In this document: positions 1 through 8,665 of the stretch, piece by piece
Numbering within the stretch: the first letter of the stretch is position 1
Layout of the letters: every line of letters starts with the position of its first letter
NCBI GenBank assembly: GCA_001603685.1
Contig: LUZO01000043.1
Span: forward strand, 1-43,585
Direction: 5' to 3'
Source: Bacteroidales bacterium Bact_23
GTDB taxonomy: Bacteria; Bacteroidota; Bacteroidia; Bacteroidales; Lentimicrobiaceae
DNA length: 43,585 bases
The notes under the pieces: model-generated
The model's input: only the letters and a program-made list of their open reading frames with translations
The model's database searches: none
What the model was told of the DNA's origin: nothing
Program-made: the position numbers and the translations under genes

Positions 1-219
1 CAATGGCATACCTTAATCTATATACAGAGTGGAAATTAAGGATAATTCCGCGTATTGATTTGAGAAATAATCGCCGAACAATTGTAACTTTATCAACTTT
101 TTAACATCTAATCAAACAAAACAAGCAGCCGGAAGTATGTCCCTGAGTTCCGGAAAATAAACGGCAGATAAAAAAGAACTGAAACAATTAAACATTAACC
201 CCAATAAAACCAGATTCTT

Positions 220-1989
220 ATGAAACAGTTTTTCAAATTCATGTTTGCATCTATGGCGGGTTTTTCCCTGACACTGATTATCCTGTTTTTCATTTTTGCA
301 GCGATGATGGCATCGTTGATGACTTTTAGCAAGAAGACAGAGGTAACCGTAAAGCCTAACACCGTGCTATATCTAACATTGAAAGAGTCCATTCCTGAGC
401 GTACACTGGCAAATCCGTTTTCTTTTGGCGGCCCCAATTTCTTCAGCACTTCAAATGTTCCCGGAATTCTCGAAACGATTGAGGTAATTGAGAAAGCTGC
501 AGAAGACGACAACATTAAGGGTATCTATATGGAAATGAGCGAAGTTCCTTCGGGGCTGGCCACTTTGGAAGAAATCAGGAACGCCCTTCTGAAATTCAAG
601 GAATCGGGAAAATTCATTATAGCCTACGGCGAGGTTTATTCGCAGAAAGCCTATTATATGTCAACGGTTGCCGATATCATTACCCTTAATCCCGAAGGTG
701 GCATTGATTTCAGGGGTATGTCGGGAGAGCTTGTTTTTTACAAAGGGCTTCTCAACAAACTCGACATCAACGCTCAGATCATCAGGCACGGCAAATACAA
801 AAGCGCCATCGAGCCTTTTATAAACGACAAAATGAGCGAAGCCAACAGAGAGCAGACACTGGCCTATTTCAATTCACTGTGGCAGCACCTCACGGCCGGA
901 ATCAGCGAAACACGGGGAATCGATCCGGCCAGGCTCCAGGTAATTGCCGATTCGCTGCTGGTTCAGACACCGGAAGATGCGCTGAACTATCATTTTGTTG
1001 ACCAGGTAATTTATAAAGATCAGTTGAACGACCTTCTGAGGGGAAAGCTTGGAATCGGAGAAAACGACAAAATAGAGTTAATTACGCCCGGCAAGTACAA
1101 GGATGTAGCTGCAAAGACATCCAAAAAAAGAGCTAAGGATAAGGTTGCCGTGATTTACGCCGTTGGTTCAATCAACGATGGCGAAGGCAGCGATGAATCC
1201 ATAGGTTCGGAACGCATATCGAAGGCAATACGCAAGGCAAGAACCGACAGCACCGTGAAGGCCATTGTGTTCAGAGTCAACTCACCCGGTGGAAGTGCGC
1301 TTGCTTCGGATGTAATTTTGCGTGAAATAAAACTGGCGCACGAGGTAAAACCGGTGGTGGTATCCATGGGCGACTACGCCGCTTCGGGCGGATATTACAT
1401 CTCCTGCGCCGCCGATACCATTCTTGCCCAGCCCACAACCCTGACCGGATCAATCGGCGTTTTCGGCGTGATTCCGGATTTCAGCAAGTTCTTCAACAAC
1501 AAACTGGGCGTTACCTTTGATGTGGCAAAAACCAACAAGCACGCTGATTATATGTCAGTTACCAAGCCGCTGGACCCCTATGCCGAGAAGGTGATTACCA
1601 ACAGCGTTGAGCGCATTTACGCAACATTTATCGGCCATGTTGCCGACGGACGCTCGATGACCGTGGCACAGGTTGACAGCATTGGGCAGGGAAGGGTCTG
1701 GAGTGGCACCGATGGCGTAAAAACCGGCCTTGTGGACAAAACCGGAGGATTGAAGGATGCCATTGCCATTGCTGCAAGAATGGCCGGGCTTGATGATTAC
1801 AGGATAACTTCACTGCCCGAGCAGAAAGACCCCTTCACCCAGATTATGGAAGAACTTTCAGGAAAGCCTTCGGAAACCAGGATGAAAAAAGAATTCGGAC
1901 AGCTTTACCCCTACATTAAGGAGATGCGTTCGGCTGCAGAAATGACCGGTATTCAGGCCCGTCTGCCCTTTTTCCTGAACATCCATTGA
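220..1989 (+). CDS. sppA: Signal peptide peptidase SppA, long (67K) type
   Basis: Membrane-bound serine protease of family S49 that degrades cleaved signal peptides and other membrane peptides. The 589-residue length fits the long form with two tandem S49 domains. One hydrophobic membrane segment is seen at residues about 7-32. The catalytic Lys is probably K194 in the N-terminal domain (motif HGKYKSAIEP) and the nucleophile S389 in the C-terminal domain (motif AASGGYY), which is the expected split dyad. It is followed after about 100 bp by the folate gene on the same strand, and the two may be co-transcribed. No clear promoter was recognised in the 219 bp upstream. Family assignment is secure; substrates are not known from sequence. 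Confidence 0.95.
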   Translation: MKQFFKFMFASMAGFSLTLIILFFIFAAMMASLMTFSKKTEVTVKPNTVLYLTLKESIPERTLANPFSFGGPNFFSTSNVPGILETIEVIEKAAEDDNIKGIYMEMSEVPSGLATLEEIRNALLKFKESGKFIIAYGEVYSQKAYYMSTVADIITLNPEGGIDFRGMSGELVFYKGLLNKLDINAQIIRHGKYKSAIEPFINDKMSEANREQTLAYFNSLWQHLTAGISETRGIDPARLQVIADSLLVQTPEDALNYHFVDQVIYKDQLNDLLRGKLGIGENDKIELITPGKYKDVAAKTSKKRAKDKVAVIYAVGSINDGEGSDESIGSERISKAIRKARTDSTVKAIVFRVNSPGGSALASDVILREIKLAHEVKPVVVSMGDYAASGGYYISCAADTILAQPTTLTGSIGVFGVIPDFSKFFNNKLGVTFDVAKTNKHADYMSVTKPLDPYAEKVITNSVERIYATFIGHVADGRSMTVAQVDSIGQGRVWSGTDGVKTGLVDKTGGLKDAIAIAARMAGLDDYRITSLPEQKDPFTQIMEELSGKPSETRMKKEFGQLYPYIKEMRSAAEMTGIQARLPFFLNIH

Positions 1990-2093
1990 TTTACTTCGTT
2001 TAATATACAACCATTTTCTTCCGGAGAAGCTGAAGCACCGGCTTTCGCTTCCCGGAAGGTTCGTTTTATAAAAAACAGAAGATATTTTGTGAA

Positions 2094-2678
2094 ATGACAG
2101 AAGACTTAAGAGCCGAAAAGAAAGCTTTCCGCAAAAAGGTAAATCAACTGATAGCGGCACAGACTCCGGAGCAGAACCTGAAAGCATCGGCGGCAATTAT
2201 GGAACGGATTGAGAAGCTGCCTGAATTTCAGAAGGCAAAAGTCGTTATGGCATTCTGGTCGTTTAAGGGTGAAGTGCACACCCACGATTTTGTCAGGAAA
2301 TGGGCAGACAGGAAGCAGATGCTGCTTCCGGTTGTTGATGGCGACGATATGCTGATCAAAGAGTACAAAGACGACAGTTCGATGGCCGAAGGCGGTTCAT
2401 TCGGAATTATGGAACCGGTTGGCGCTCTTTTCACCGAGTACGGCAAAATTGACTTCATCATTGTTCCCGGCCTGGCATTCGACAGGGATTTCAACCGCCT
2501 CGGACGCGGAAAGGCCTATTACGACAAGTTCCTGAGTAAGGTTGACAGCCTGAAGGCCGCCATCTGCTTTGATTTTCAGTTCTTCGACCGGGTTCCGGCT
2601 GATGAACGCGACATCAGAATGGATATGGTCATTGCAGAGTCGTTTCAGAACGAACGAAGCGCTTTGCGGCGCAGCTGA
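2094..2678 (+). CDS. 5-formyltetrahydrofolate cyclo-ligase
   Basis: ATP-dependent conversion of 5-formyl-THF to 5,10-methenyl-THF (methenyltetrahydrofolate synthetase, YgfA/FAU1 family), a cytosolic one-carbon salvage enzyme. The 194-residue length is normal. The family signature is visible near residues 121-146: VPGLAFD, then a glycine-rich NRLGRGKAYYDKF nucleotide-binding segment. A basic N-terminal helix (RAEKKAFRKKV) that contributes to ATP binding is also typical. Its last 34 bp overlap the 3' end of the convergent lipoprotein phosphatase gene, so the two mRNAs would be antisense over that stretch. Confidence 0.93.
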   Translation: MTEDLRAEKKAFRKKVNQLIAAQTPEQNLKASAAIMERIEKLPEFQKAKVVMAFWSFKGEVHTHDFVRKWADRKQMLLPVVDGDDMLIKEYKDDSSMAEGGSFGIMEPVGALFTEYGKIDFIIVPGLAFDRDFNRLGRGKAYYDKFLSKVDSLKAAICFDFQFFDRVPADERDIRMDMVIAESFQNERSALRRS

Positions 2679-3505
2679 AATTTCACCGAATCGTCTATCC
2701 TGGTGTTGTATCCGTAGATGGCATCTTCCCAATCGCCGTACATGGCATTGGGAAGCACGATAAATCTCTTCCCGAATTCGCCAGCAAAGCGGTCAACGGC
2801 ATCTTTTCTCGGCTTTACAGCCAGACCTTCGAAATCTTCGGCGAAATCGTTGAGGTTATCGCCAAATAGCAGCGAAATGTGATATTTATTCAGCAATTCC
2901 TGTCTGCGCGCCTCCTTGCTTGCCTCGTCGGTACGGGCAATCACATGGTCGGCATCGGCATGGGGGAATCCCTTATCGGCAAGATTTTTTATGGTAATAT
3001 CTTTCAGATACTCTTTCCGGTTGGTGACATAGAAAATGCTTACGCCGTTGGCGCGGGCGTATTTCAGAAATTCTACCGCACCCGGAAGCGGTTCGGCTGA
3101 GGCTTTCTGGCACCACTCATCCCAGTATTTCGGGTAAACCGTGCTTTCGAGAATGCATTTGGCTTCGAAGTCGCTGTTATCCAGCACCGTTTCGTCAATA
3201 TCCAGTACGATAATCCGGTGTTTGTTCACCGTTTTGTCGGCCAGGTCCATGTCGAGCATTACCTTTCCGATATTGAATGCCTGATAACAGAGCGCACGGT
3301 ACTCGGCAGCGGTTTGCTGATAAAGAGTGGACATCACAAGATGTTCGTTTCTCACCATCCGCCTGAAGGCTGAGTCCTTCATCAGCAACATGGCAGTATC
3401 CTGCTTTACAATCTGATAATCAGATTTTTGATCAGTCTGCTTTTGTTTGCATGAAACGATCGACAGTGCGGATATCAGTAAAATGAGCGAAACAATTTTC
3501 TTCAT
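2645..3505 (-). CDS. 5'-nucleotidase, lipoprotein e(P4) family (HAD acid phosphatase)
   Basis: Outer-membrane or periplasmic lipoprotein of the HAD superfamily, related to Haemophilus e(P4), which dephosphorylates nucleoside monophosphates for uptake. The start at 3505 was chosen over the longer frame (to 3661) because it opens with a lipoprotein signal peptide: MKK, a hydrophobic core, and lipobox IVSC. The HAD motif VLDIDETVLDN carries the nucleophile D102 and acid/base D104. Later motifs include FYVTNRKE and LLFGDNLNDF (acidic Mg site). The 286-residue length is usual. It lies downstream of nifJ on the same strand, but a strong hairpin terminator lies between them, so it is probably a separate transcript. 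Confidence 0.92.
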   Translation of the reverse strand: MKKIVSLILLISALSIVSCKQKQTDQKSDYQIVKQDTAMLLMKDSAFRRMVRNEHLVMSTLYQQTAAEYRALCYQAFNIGKVMLDMDLADKTVNKHRIIVLDIDETVLDNSDFEAKCILESTVYPKYWDEWCQKASAEPLPGAVEFLKYARANGVSIFYVTNRKEYLKDITIKNLADKGFPHADADHVIARTDEASKEARRQELLNKYHISLLFGDNLNDFAEDFEGLAVKPRKDAVDRFAGEFGKRFIVLPNAMYGDWEDAIYGYNTRIDDSVKFQLRRKALRSF

Positions 3506-3521
3506 GGCTGTATAAATAGGA

Positions 3522-3555
3522 TAAAAAAGAGCCGGGAAAATTCCCGGCTCAAAAA
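3522..3555 (-). terminator. Rho-independent terminator of nifJ
   Basis: Perfect inverted repeat GAGCCGGGA (3529-3537) and TCCCGGCTC (3542-3550), flanked on the minus strand by a downstream T run (complement of the A run at 3523-3528). It lies between the nifJ stop and the phosphatase start, so it should end the nifJ message. The A run on the other side gives a T run in the opposite direction too, but no plus-strand gene ends here. Confidence 0.85.
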
Positions 3556-3581
3556 TACATGTGAACAAAGAAACCTGCAAA

Positions 3582-6500
3582 TTAATATTTGCTGAAATCC
3601 ATGTCGGCCATGCGGCGATAGCTGTAATAACGCCATTTTGCGTTTTCTTCAGCTGCGGCAAAGAGTTCGTGGGCTTCTTTGGGGAACGATTTCTTCAGCG
3701 AAGTATAGCGTACTTCCGAATCGAGGAATCCCTGGAATTTTGAGAAGTCGGGCTCTTTTGAATCGAGCTGGAACGGGTTTTTGCCTTCCTGCTCGAGCAG
3801 CGGATTATACCTGTAGAGGCTCCAGTATCCTGCTTCAACGGCATCGGCCTGCTGTTCCTGCGCCTTGCCCATTCCCTTGCGGAGGCCGTGGTTGATACAG
3901 GGTGAGTAAGCGATGATGAGTGAAGGTCCGGGATAAGCCTCAGCTTCGCGCAGCGCTTTCAGATACTGGGTCTGGTTGGCTCCCATGGCTACCTGAGCAA
4001 CATATACATAACCGTAGCTCATGGCAATCATACCGAGGTCTTTTTTCCTGATCTTCTTTCCGCTGGCAGCGAATTTGGCAACAGCTCCGACAGGGGTGGA
4101 TTTCGATGCCTGACCGCCGGTGTTTGAATAAACCTCGGTATCAAGAACCAGAATATTTACATCCTCGCCCGAAGCAATCACATGGTCGAGACCGCCGAAG
4201 CCGATGTCATAAGCCCAGCCGTCGCCGCCAAACATCCAGATTGACCTCTTAATGAAGTACTGTTTCAGTGCCAGAAGCTCTTTTGCCAGCTCAGAATTTT
4301 CCGTTTCGAGCAGAGGCAGCACCTTAGCGGATGCTTCGCGTGATTTTCCGGCATCCATGCGGCCATCGATCCACTCCTGGCAGGCTGCTTTCAGGTCGGC
4401 ATTTTTGGTTTCTGCCATCAGGTCGTTCATGCGCAGGGCAATTCTGTCGCGCATTTTCGATACGGCGGTTGCCATTCCGAAACCAAACTCGGCATTGTCT
4501 TCGAACAGTGAGTTTGCCCATGCGGGGCCTTCGCCATTGGCATTAACCGTATAGGGAGTTGAAGGTGCGGAACCGCCATAGATTGATGAACAGCCGGTTG
4601 CATTGGCCACCATCATTCTGTCGCCATAAAGCTGGGTTACCAGTTTAATATAGGGTGTTTCACCGCAACCCGAGCAAGCGCCCGAGAACTCGAACAGCGG
4701 CTGTGCGAACTGGCTGTTCTTGATATTCTGTTCTTTATTGGCGAGGGTGTCTTTGTAAGAAACATTCTTCGAAATGATGTTCCACAGGTTATTCTGCTCC
4801 ATCTGGCTTTCCAGCGGCTCAAGAACCAAAGCCTTGGTTTTGGCGGGGCATACATCAACGCAGTTGCCGCAACCCGTACAATCGAGCGGGCTGAGCTGAA
4901 TTCTGAACTGCAGGCCGTCGAATGTTTTGGGAATGGCTTTCAGTGTGGGTGTTCCTTCGGGTACCAGCTTCATCTCTTCCTCATTGATCAGGAACGGACG
5001 GATACAGGCGTGAGGACAAACATAAGCACACTGGTTACACTGGATACAGTTGTCGGGGAGCCACTGAGGAACGGAAACGGCGATACCGCGTTTTTCGTAT
5101 TCGGTGGTTCCTGCGGGGAAGGTACCATCTTCGCGGCCCTTAAAGGTACTTACCGGAAGGGTATCGCCCTGCATTGAGTTGATGGTCATCACAACATCCT
5201 TAATGAAGTCGGGGGCATCAATCTCAACCCTGGCTTTCTTATCTGAAAGGTTTTTCCAATCTGCAGGAATATCAACTTTGATAACTTCACCGCCCTTATC
5301 GATGGCTGCGTAGTTCATCTTTACAATCTCCTCGCCCTTGCGGCCAAAGTCCTTAACCACGGCATCCTTCATGTAATCCACGGCGGTCTGGTAAGGAATT
5401 ACGCCCGAAATGCGGAAGAAAGCCGACTGCATAATGGTATTGGTGCGTCCGCCAAGTCCGATATCTTCAGCAATCTGAGTAGCGTTGATGATGTAGAAAC
5501 CGATTTCATTATCAGCCATATAGCGTTTCATATGGTCGGGAATGTGCTTTTTGGTTTCTTCTGCATCCCAGATGCTGTTGAGCAGGAATGTGCCGCCCTT
5601 CTTAAGGCCTTTCAGCATATTGTATTTATCGAGGTATGCGGGCACATGGCATGCTACAAAATCGGGGGTATTTACAAGATAAGGCGAGCGGATGGGCTCA
5701 TCGCCGAAACGCAGGTGCGAAGTGGTTACACCGCCCGACTTTTTGGAGTCGTAAGCGAAATAAGCCTGGCAATATTTATCGGTGGTATCTCCAATGATTT
5801 TGATGGAGTTTTTGTTTGCGCCAACTGTTCCGTCGGAACCGATTCCGTAGAATTTACCCTGGAAAGTTCCCTTGGGAGCAAGGTCAATCTCGGGCAGAAG
5901 CGGCAGCGAGGTAAAGGTAACATCATCAACGATACCAACGGTAAAGTGATTTTTCGGCTCGTTGGCTTTCAGGTTGTTGAATACTGAAATCATCATGGCA
6001 GGAGTGGTATCCTTCGAGCTGAGTCCGTAGCGTCCGCCAATGATGAGGGGTTTCTCAGCCTTATCGTAGAACAGCGCCTTTACATCGAGGTAGAGGGGTT
6101 CACCGGTTGCACCGGGCTCTTTTGTACGGTCGAGAACGCAGATGCGCTTAACCGACTTAGGCATTACATTGAAGAAATATTTGGCTGAGAAAGGCCTGTA
6201 GAGGTGTACGGATACAAGGCCCAGCTTTTCGCCCTGAGCATTCAGGTGGTCAATCACCTCCTTAATGGTTTCGGTGATCGATCCCATTGCAATGATGATA
6301 TTTTCAGCATCCTTTGCACCGTAATAGGTAAACGGATGATATTCGCGACCGGTCAGTTTACTGATTTGCTGCATATAGTTCTCAACGATATCGGGAACGG
6401 CATCGTAGAACGGGTTTGCAGCTTCGCGCGACTGGAAATAGATATCGGGGTTCTGTGCGGTTCCGCGGGTAACGGGGCTTGACGGATTGAGGGCACGGTT

Positions 6501-7118
6501 GCGGAATGCCTTCAGTGCTTCCTGATCAATCAGGGGAGCGATATCTTCCTTTTCAGGCATTTCAACTTTCTGGATTTCGTGTGAGGTACGGAATCCGTCG
6601 AAGAAGTGAAGGAAAGGAACCCTTGATTTAATGGCTGCCAGGTGAGCTACTGCAGCAATGTCCATGATTTCCTGAACGCTTCCGGTTGCAAGCATGGCAA
6701 AACCGGTCTGTCGGGTTGCATAAACGTCGGAGTGATCGCCGAAGATTGACAGTGCCTGAGCGGCAAGGCTGCGTGCCGACACATGAAATACGCCCGGGAG
6801 CAACTCACCGGCCATTTTGTACATATTGGGAATCATCAGCAGCAAACCCTGCGAAGCGGTGTAAGTGGTGGTAAGGGCACCAGCCTGAAGTGAACCGTGA
6901 ACGGCTCCGGCAGCACCGGCTTCTGACTGCATTTCGGTAACCTTAACGGTTTCACCGAAAATATTCTTATGCCCGTGGGCAGCCCACTCGTCCACATACT
7001 CAGCCATGGTTGATGAAGGCGTAATCGGATAGATGGCAGCTACTTCGCTGAACATATAAGCGATATGTGCTGCTGCAAAGTTTCCGTCACATGTAACGAA
7101 ATTTCTCTTTTTTGTCAT
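3582..7118 (-). CDS. nifJ: Pyruvate:ferredoxin (flavodoxin) oxidoreductase
   Basis: Homodimeric PFOR oxidising pyruvate plus CoA to acetyl-CoA and CO2, with electrons passed to ferredoxin; this is the likely source of reductant for the hydrogenase encoded later in the window. The 1178-residue length is normal for the single-chain enzyme. Domains in order: pyruvate-binding N-terminal domain (YPITPSSTMAEYVDEWA), domain II, gamma domain, EKR region, a ferredoxin domain with two [4Fe-4S] motifs (CIQCNQCAYVCPHAC and CTGCGNCVDVCPAK), the proximal-cluster Cys pair ACSGCGETP, and the C-terminal TPP domain (GDGWAYDIGFGGLDH ... DTEVYSNTGGQ). The ATG at 7118 (MTKKRNFVTCDGN) is preferred to one 45 bp upstream because conserved sequence begins there. 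Confidence 0.97.
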   Translation of the reverse strand: MTKKRNFVTCDGNFAAAHIAYMFSEVAAIYPITPSSTMAEYVDEWAAHGHKNIFGETVKVTEMQSEAGAAGAVHGSLQAGALTTTYTASQGLLLMIPNMYKMAGELLPGVFHVSARSLAAQALSIFGDHSDVYATRQTGFAMLATGSVQEIMDIAAVAHLAAIKSRVPFLHFFDGFRTSHEIQKVEMPEKEDIAPLIDQEALKAFRNRALNPSSPVTRGTAQNPDIYFQSREAANPFYDAVPDIVENYMQQISKLTGREYHPFTYYGAKDAENIIIAMGSITETIKEVIDHLNAQGEKLGLVSVHLYRPFSAKYFFNVMPKSVKRICVLDRTKEPGATGEPLYLDVKALFYDKAEKPLIIGGRYGLSSKDTTPAMMISVFNNLKANEPKNHFTVGIVDDVTFTSLPLLPEIDLAPKGTFQGKFYGIGSDGTVGANKNSIKIIGDTTDKYCQAYFAYDSKKSGGVTTSHLRFGDEPIRSPYLVNTPDFVACHVPAYLDKYNMLKGLKKGGTFLLNSIWDAEETKKHIPDHMKRYMADNEIGFYIINATQIAEDIGLGGRTNTIMQSAFFRISGVIPYQTAVDYMKDAVVKDFGRKGEEIVKMNYAAIDKGGEVIKVDIPADWKNLSDKKARVEIDAPDFIKDVVMTINSMQGDTLPVSTFKGREDGTFPAGTTEYEKRGIAVSVPQWLPDNCIQCNQCAYVCPHACIRPFLINEEEMKLVPEGTPTLKAIPKTFDGLQFRIQLSPLDCTGCGNCVDVCPAKTKALVLEPLESQMEQNNLWNIISKNVSYKDTLANKEQNIKNSQFAQPLFEFSGACSGCGETPYIKLVTQLYGDRMMVANATGCSSIYGGSAPSTPYTVNANGEGPAWANSLFEDNAEFGFGMATAVSKMRDRIALRMNDLMAETKNADLKAACQEWIDGRMDAGKSREASAKVLPLLETENSELAKELLALKQYFIKRSIWMFGGDGWAYDIGFGGLDHVIASGEDVNILVLDTEVYSNTGGQASKSTPVGAVAKFAASGKKIRKKDLGMIAMSYGYVYVAQVAMGANQTQYLKALREAEAYPGPSLIIAYSPCINHGLRKGMGKAQEQQADAVEAGYWSLYRYNPLLEQEGKNPFQLDSKEPDFSKFQGFLDSEVRYTSLKKSFPKEAHELFAAAEENAKWRYYSYRRMADMDFSKY

Positions 7119-7182
7119 ATCTGTATATTTGAGTTTAATACGCTCATTAAAAACAACTTGCATTTTCGTTCGAAAAGCACGG

Positions 7183-7190
7183 CAAAAATA
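7183..7190 (-). promoter_or_regulatory. Putative -7 element of the nifJ promoter
   Basis: On the minus strand this reads TATTTTTG, an exact match to the Bacteroidota -7 consensus TAnnTTTG. It would start transcription near 7176, giving a leader of roughly 58 nt before the ATG at 7118. No good TTTG -33 box is visible at the expected distance, so the call rests on the -7 match alone. Confidence 0.4.
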
Positions 7191-7503
7191 CTTATTTTAA
7201 AGTATAGCTAATCCATTTCGGAAGCGGATAAACGCCCGAAAAGGCTAATTTATAATGAGTTTAATTAAGCCCGGGGGAAACTTTGCAATCCGTTTGTAAC
7301 ACAAAGATTGCCACTACATATTTTTGCAATTACAATATCTCCGCTCTCGTAAGGCATTAACGGCAGTCAAAAAACGGATCGCGCTTTCGGGTTTTAGAAT
7401 TTTATTCGCAGGCAGATGTTCTCCGATTTTTGCCGAACCGGAGAGCCTGAATACAAAATTTTCATATTTTACAGCATTTATACAGCTTTTTCGGAAACAA
7501 ATA

Positions 7504-7535
7504 TTTGCGGGCTATTGTTAATAGCTATATCTTTA
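7504..7535 (+). promoter_or_regulatory. Putative promoter of the DHOD-like gene with palindrome in the spacer
   Basis: TTTG at 7504-7507, a 20-bp spacer, and TATCTTTA at 7528-7535 (one mismatch to TAnnTTTG) match the Bacteroidota promoter layout and would start transcription near 7542, about 23 nt before the ATG. Inside the spacer is a perfect inverted repeat GCTATT-GTT-AATAGC (7511-7525), a position where a repressor would block the polymerase. The cognate regulator is not identified. Confidence 0.5.
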
Positions 7536-7564
7536 CACCAAACTAACAATAAAAAGATACTACA

Positions 7565-8578
7565 ATGGCAAAACTGGCTGTCAATTACATGGGGATTCCC
7601 CTAAAGAACCCGATAGTAGTGGGTTCCAGTAACATGGTGAACAACCCTGAAACTTTGAAAAAACTTCAGGATGCAGGAGCAGCGGCAATTGTTTACAAAT
7701 CGCTGTTTGAAGAGCAGATCCAACTGGAGAGCATTCAGTTTCAGGACGAGATGGAGCTGTACAACGAACGCAACGCTGAAATGGTCAGCCTCTACCCGGG
7801 AATGCAGTATGCCGGCCCGCAGGAGTTTCTGATGAAGCTGGCAGAAGCCAAATCCCTTCTTGACATTCCTCTTATCGGCAGTCTGAATTGCGTTTTTCCG
7901 GAAACCTGGGTAGAGTATGCGGAACTGATCGAAAAAACCGGCGTTGACGGACTTGAGCTGAACTTCTTCGCAATTCCGAGAGATTTTAATACCGAAGCAA
8001 AATCCATTGAAGATGAGCAGGTTTCGGTTGTAGAGCAGGTGTGCAAAAAGGTTAAAATTCCGGTAAGTGTAAAGCTCAGCCCGTTCTACACAAACACCTT
8101 GCAGGTTATCAAAAGGATGGAAAAAGCCGGTGCAAAGGCATTTGTTCTTTTCAACCGCATGTTTGAACCGGACATCAACCTCGATACCCTTCAGCACAGC
8201 ACGCCATTCAATCTGAGCGCCGAAGGCGATTACCGCCTAACCCTGCGCTACACCGGTATTCTGTACGGCAACACTCAGGCCTCGCTTGTGAGCTCGACCG
8301 GAATTTACACCGGCAACGATATTGTAAAAATGGTACTGACCGGCGCCGATGCCGTGCAGATGGTTAGCGCACTGTACAAACACAAACCCGAGCTGATTAC
8401 CAAGGTACTTGCTGACCTCGAGGCATTTATGGACAAAAACGGATATGCCGGCCTGAAAGATTTCAGAGGTAAACTTTCAAAAGCAAGCGTAAAGGATCCG
8501 TACATTTACAAACGGGCACAATACATTGATCTGCTGCTCCATTCTGAAAAGATATTCAGGAAATACCCTGCCGTGTAA
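7565..8578 (+). CDS. Dihydroorotate dehydrogenase-like flavoprotein
   Basis: TIM-barrel protein of the dihydroorotate dehydrogenase/PreA superfamily, 337 residues, likely cytosolic and FMN-binding. Seen: N-terminal LAVNYMGIPLKNPIVVGSS, the phosphate-gripping glycine region near GADAVQMVSALY, and a conserved Lys in VSVKLSPF. The catalytic loop of genuine class 1 DHODs (NLSCPN-like) is replaced by LELNFFAIPRDF, so the active-site Cys/Ser base is missing. Established context: DHOD-like proteins of this kind are commonly annotated beside PFOR genes in Bacteroidota and relatives. True pyrimidine synthesis is therefore unlikely, and a redox role tied to PFOR is an inference. A strong terminator follows. 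Confidence 0.85.
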   Translation: MAKLAVNYMGIPLKNPIVVGSSNMVNNPETLKKLQDAGAAAIVYKSLFEEQIQLESIQFQDEMELYNERNAEMVSLYPGMQYAGPQEFLMKLAEAKSLLDIPLIGSLNCVFPETWVEYAELIEKTGVDGLELNFFAIPRDFNTEAKSIEDEQVSVVEQVCKKVKIPVSVKLSPFYTNTLQVIKRMEKAGAKAFVLFNRMFEPDINLDTLQHSTPFNLSAEGDYRLTLRYTGILYGNTQASLVSSTGIYTGNDIVKMVLTGADAVQMVSALYKHKPELITKVLADLEAFMDKNGYAGLKDFRGKLSKASVKDPYIYKRAQYIDLLLHSEKIFRKYPAV

Positions 8579-8600
8579 CTAATTGCGGAAAAACATTCCG

Positions 8601-8632
8601 AAGGCTGTCCCGACGCGGGGCAGCCTTTTTTT
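8601..8632 (+). terminator. Rho-independent terminator after the DHOD-like gene
   Basis: Stem AAGGCTGTCCC (8601-8611) pairs with GGGGCAGCCTT (8617-8627), with one G-U pair and a 5-nt loop, and is followed by a T run to 8632. It lies 22 bp after the stop codon at 8578. Confidence 0.88.
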
Positions 8633-8665
8633 ATCGGAAAATTATATGGATTGGAGGCCGGGGAT

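Larger units (their letters stand above)
7119..7564. other. Divergent nifJ / DHOD-like intergenic regulatory region
   Basis: This 446-bp A+T-rich gap separates two divergent genes. Short open frames in it have no recognisable protein features. It contains a TAnnTTTG element facing nifJ (7183-7190), a second TATTTTTG copy at 7319-7326 facing right with TTTG at 7293-7296 (22-bp spacing), and a better-placed promoter plus palindrome just before the rightward gene (7504-7535). No RNA gene or repeat was recognised. Confidence 0.6.

Noticed and set aside
7511..7525. Rex operator before the DHOD-like gene
   Set aside because: It contains one TGTTAA half only; the symmetry of the palindrome is GCTATT/AATAGC, which does not fit the Rex consensus.
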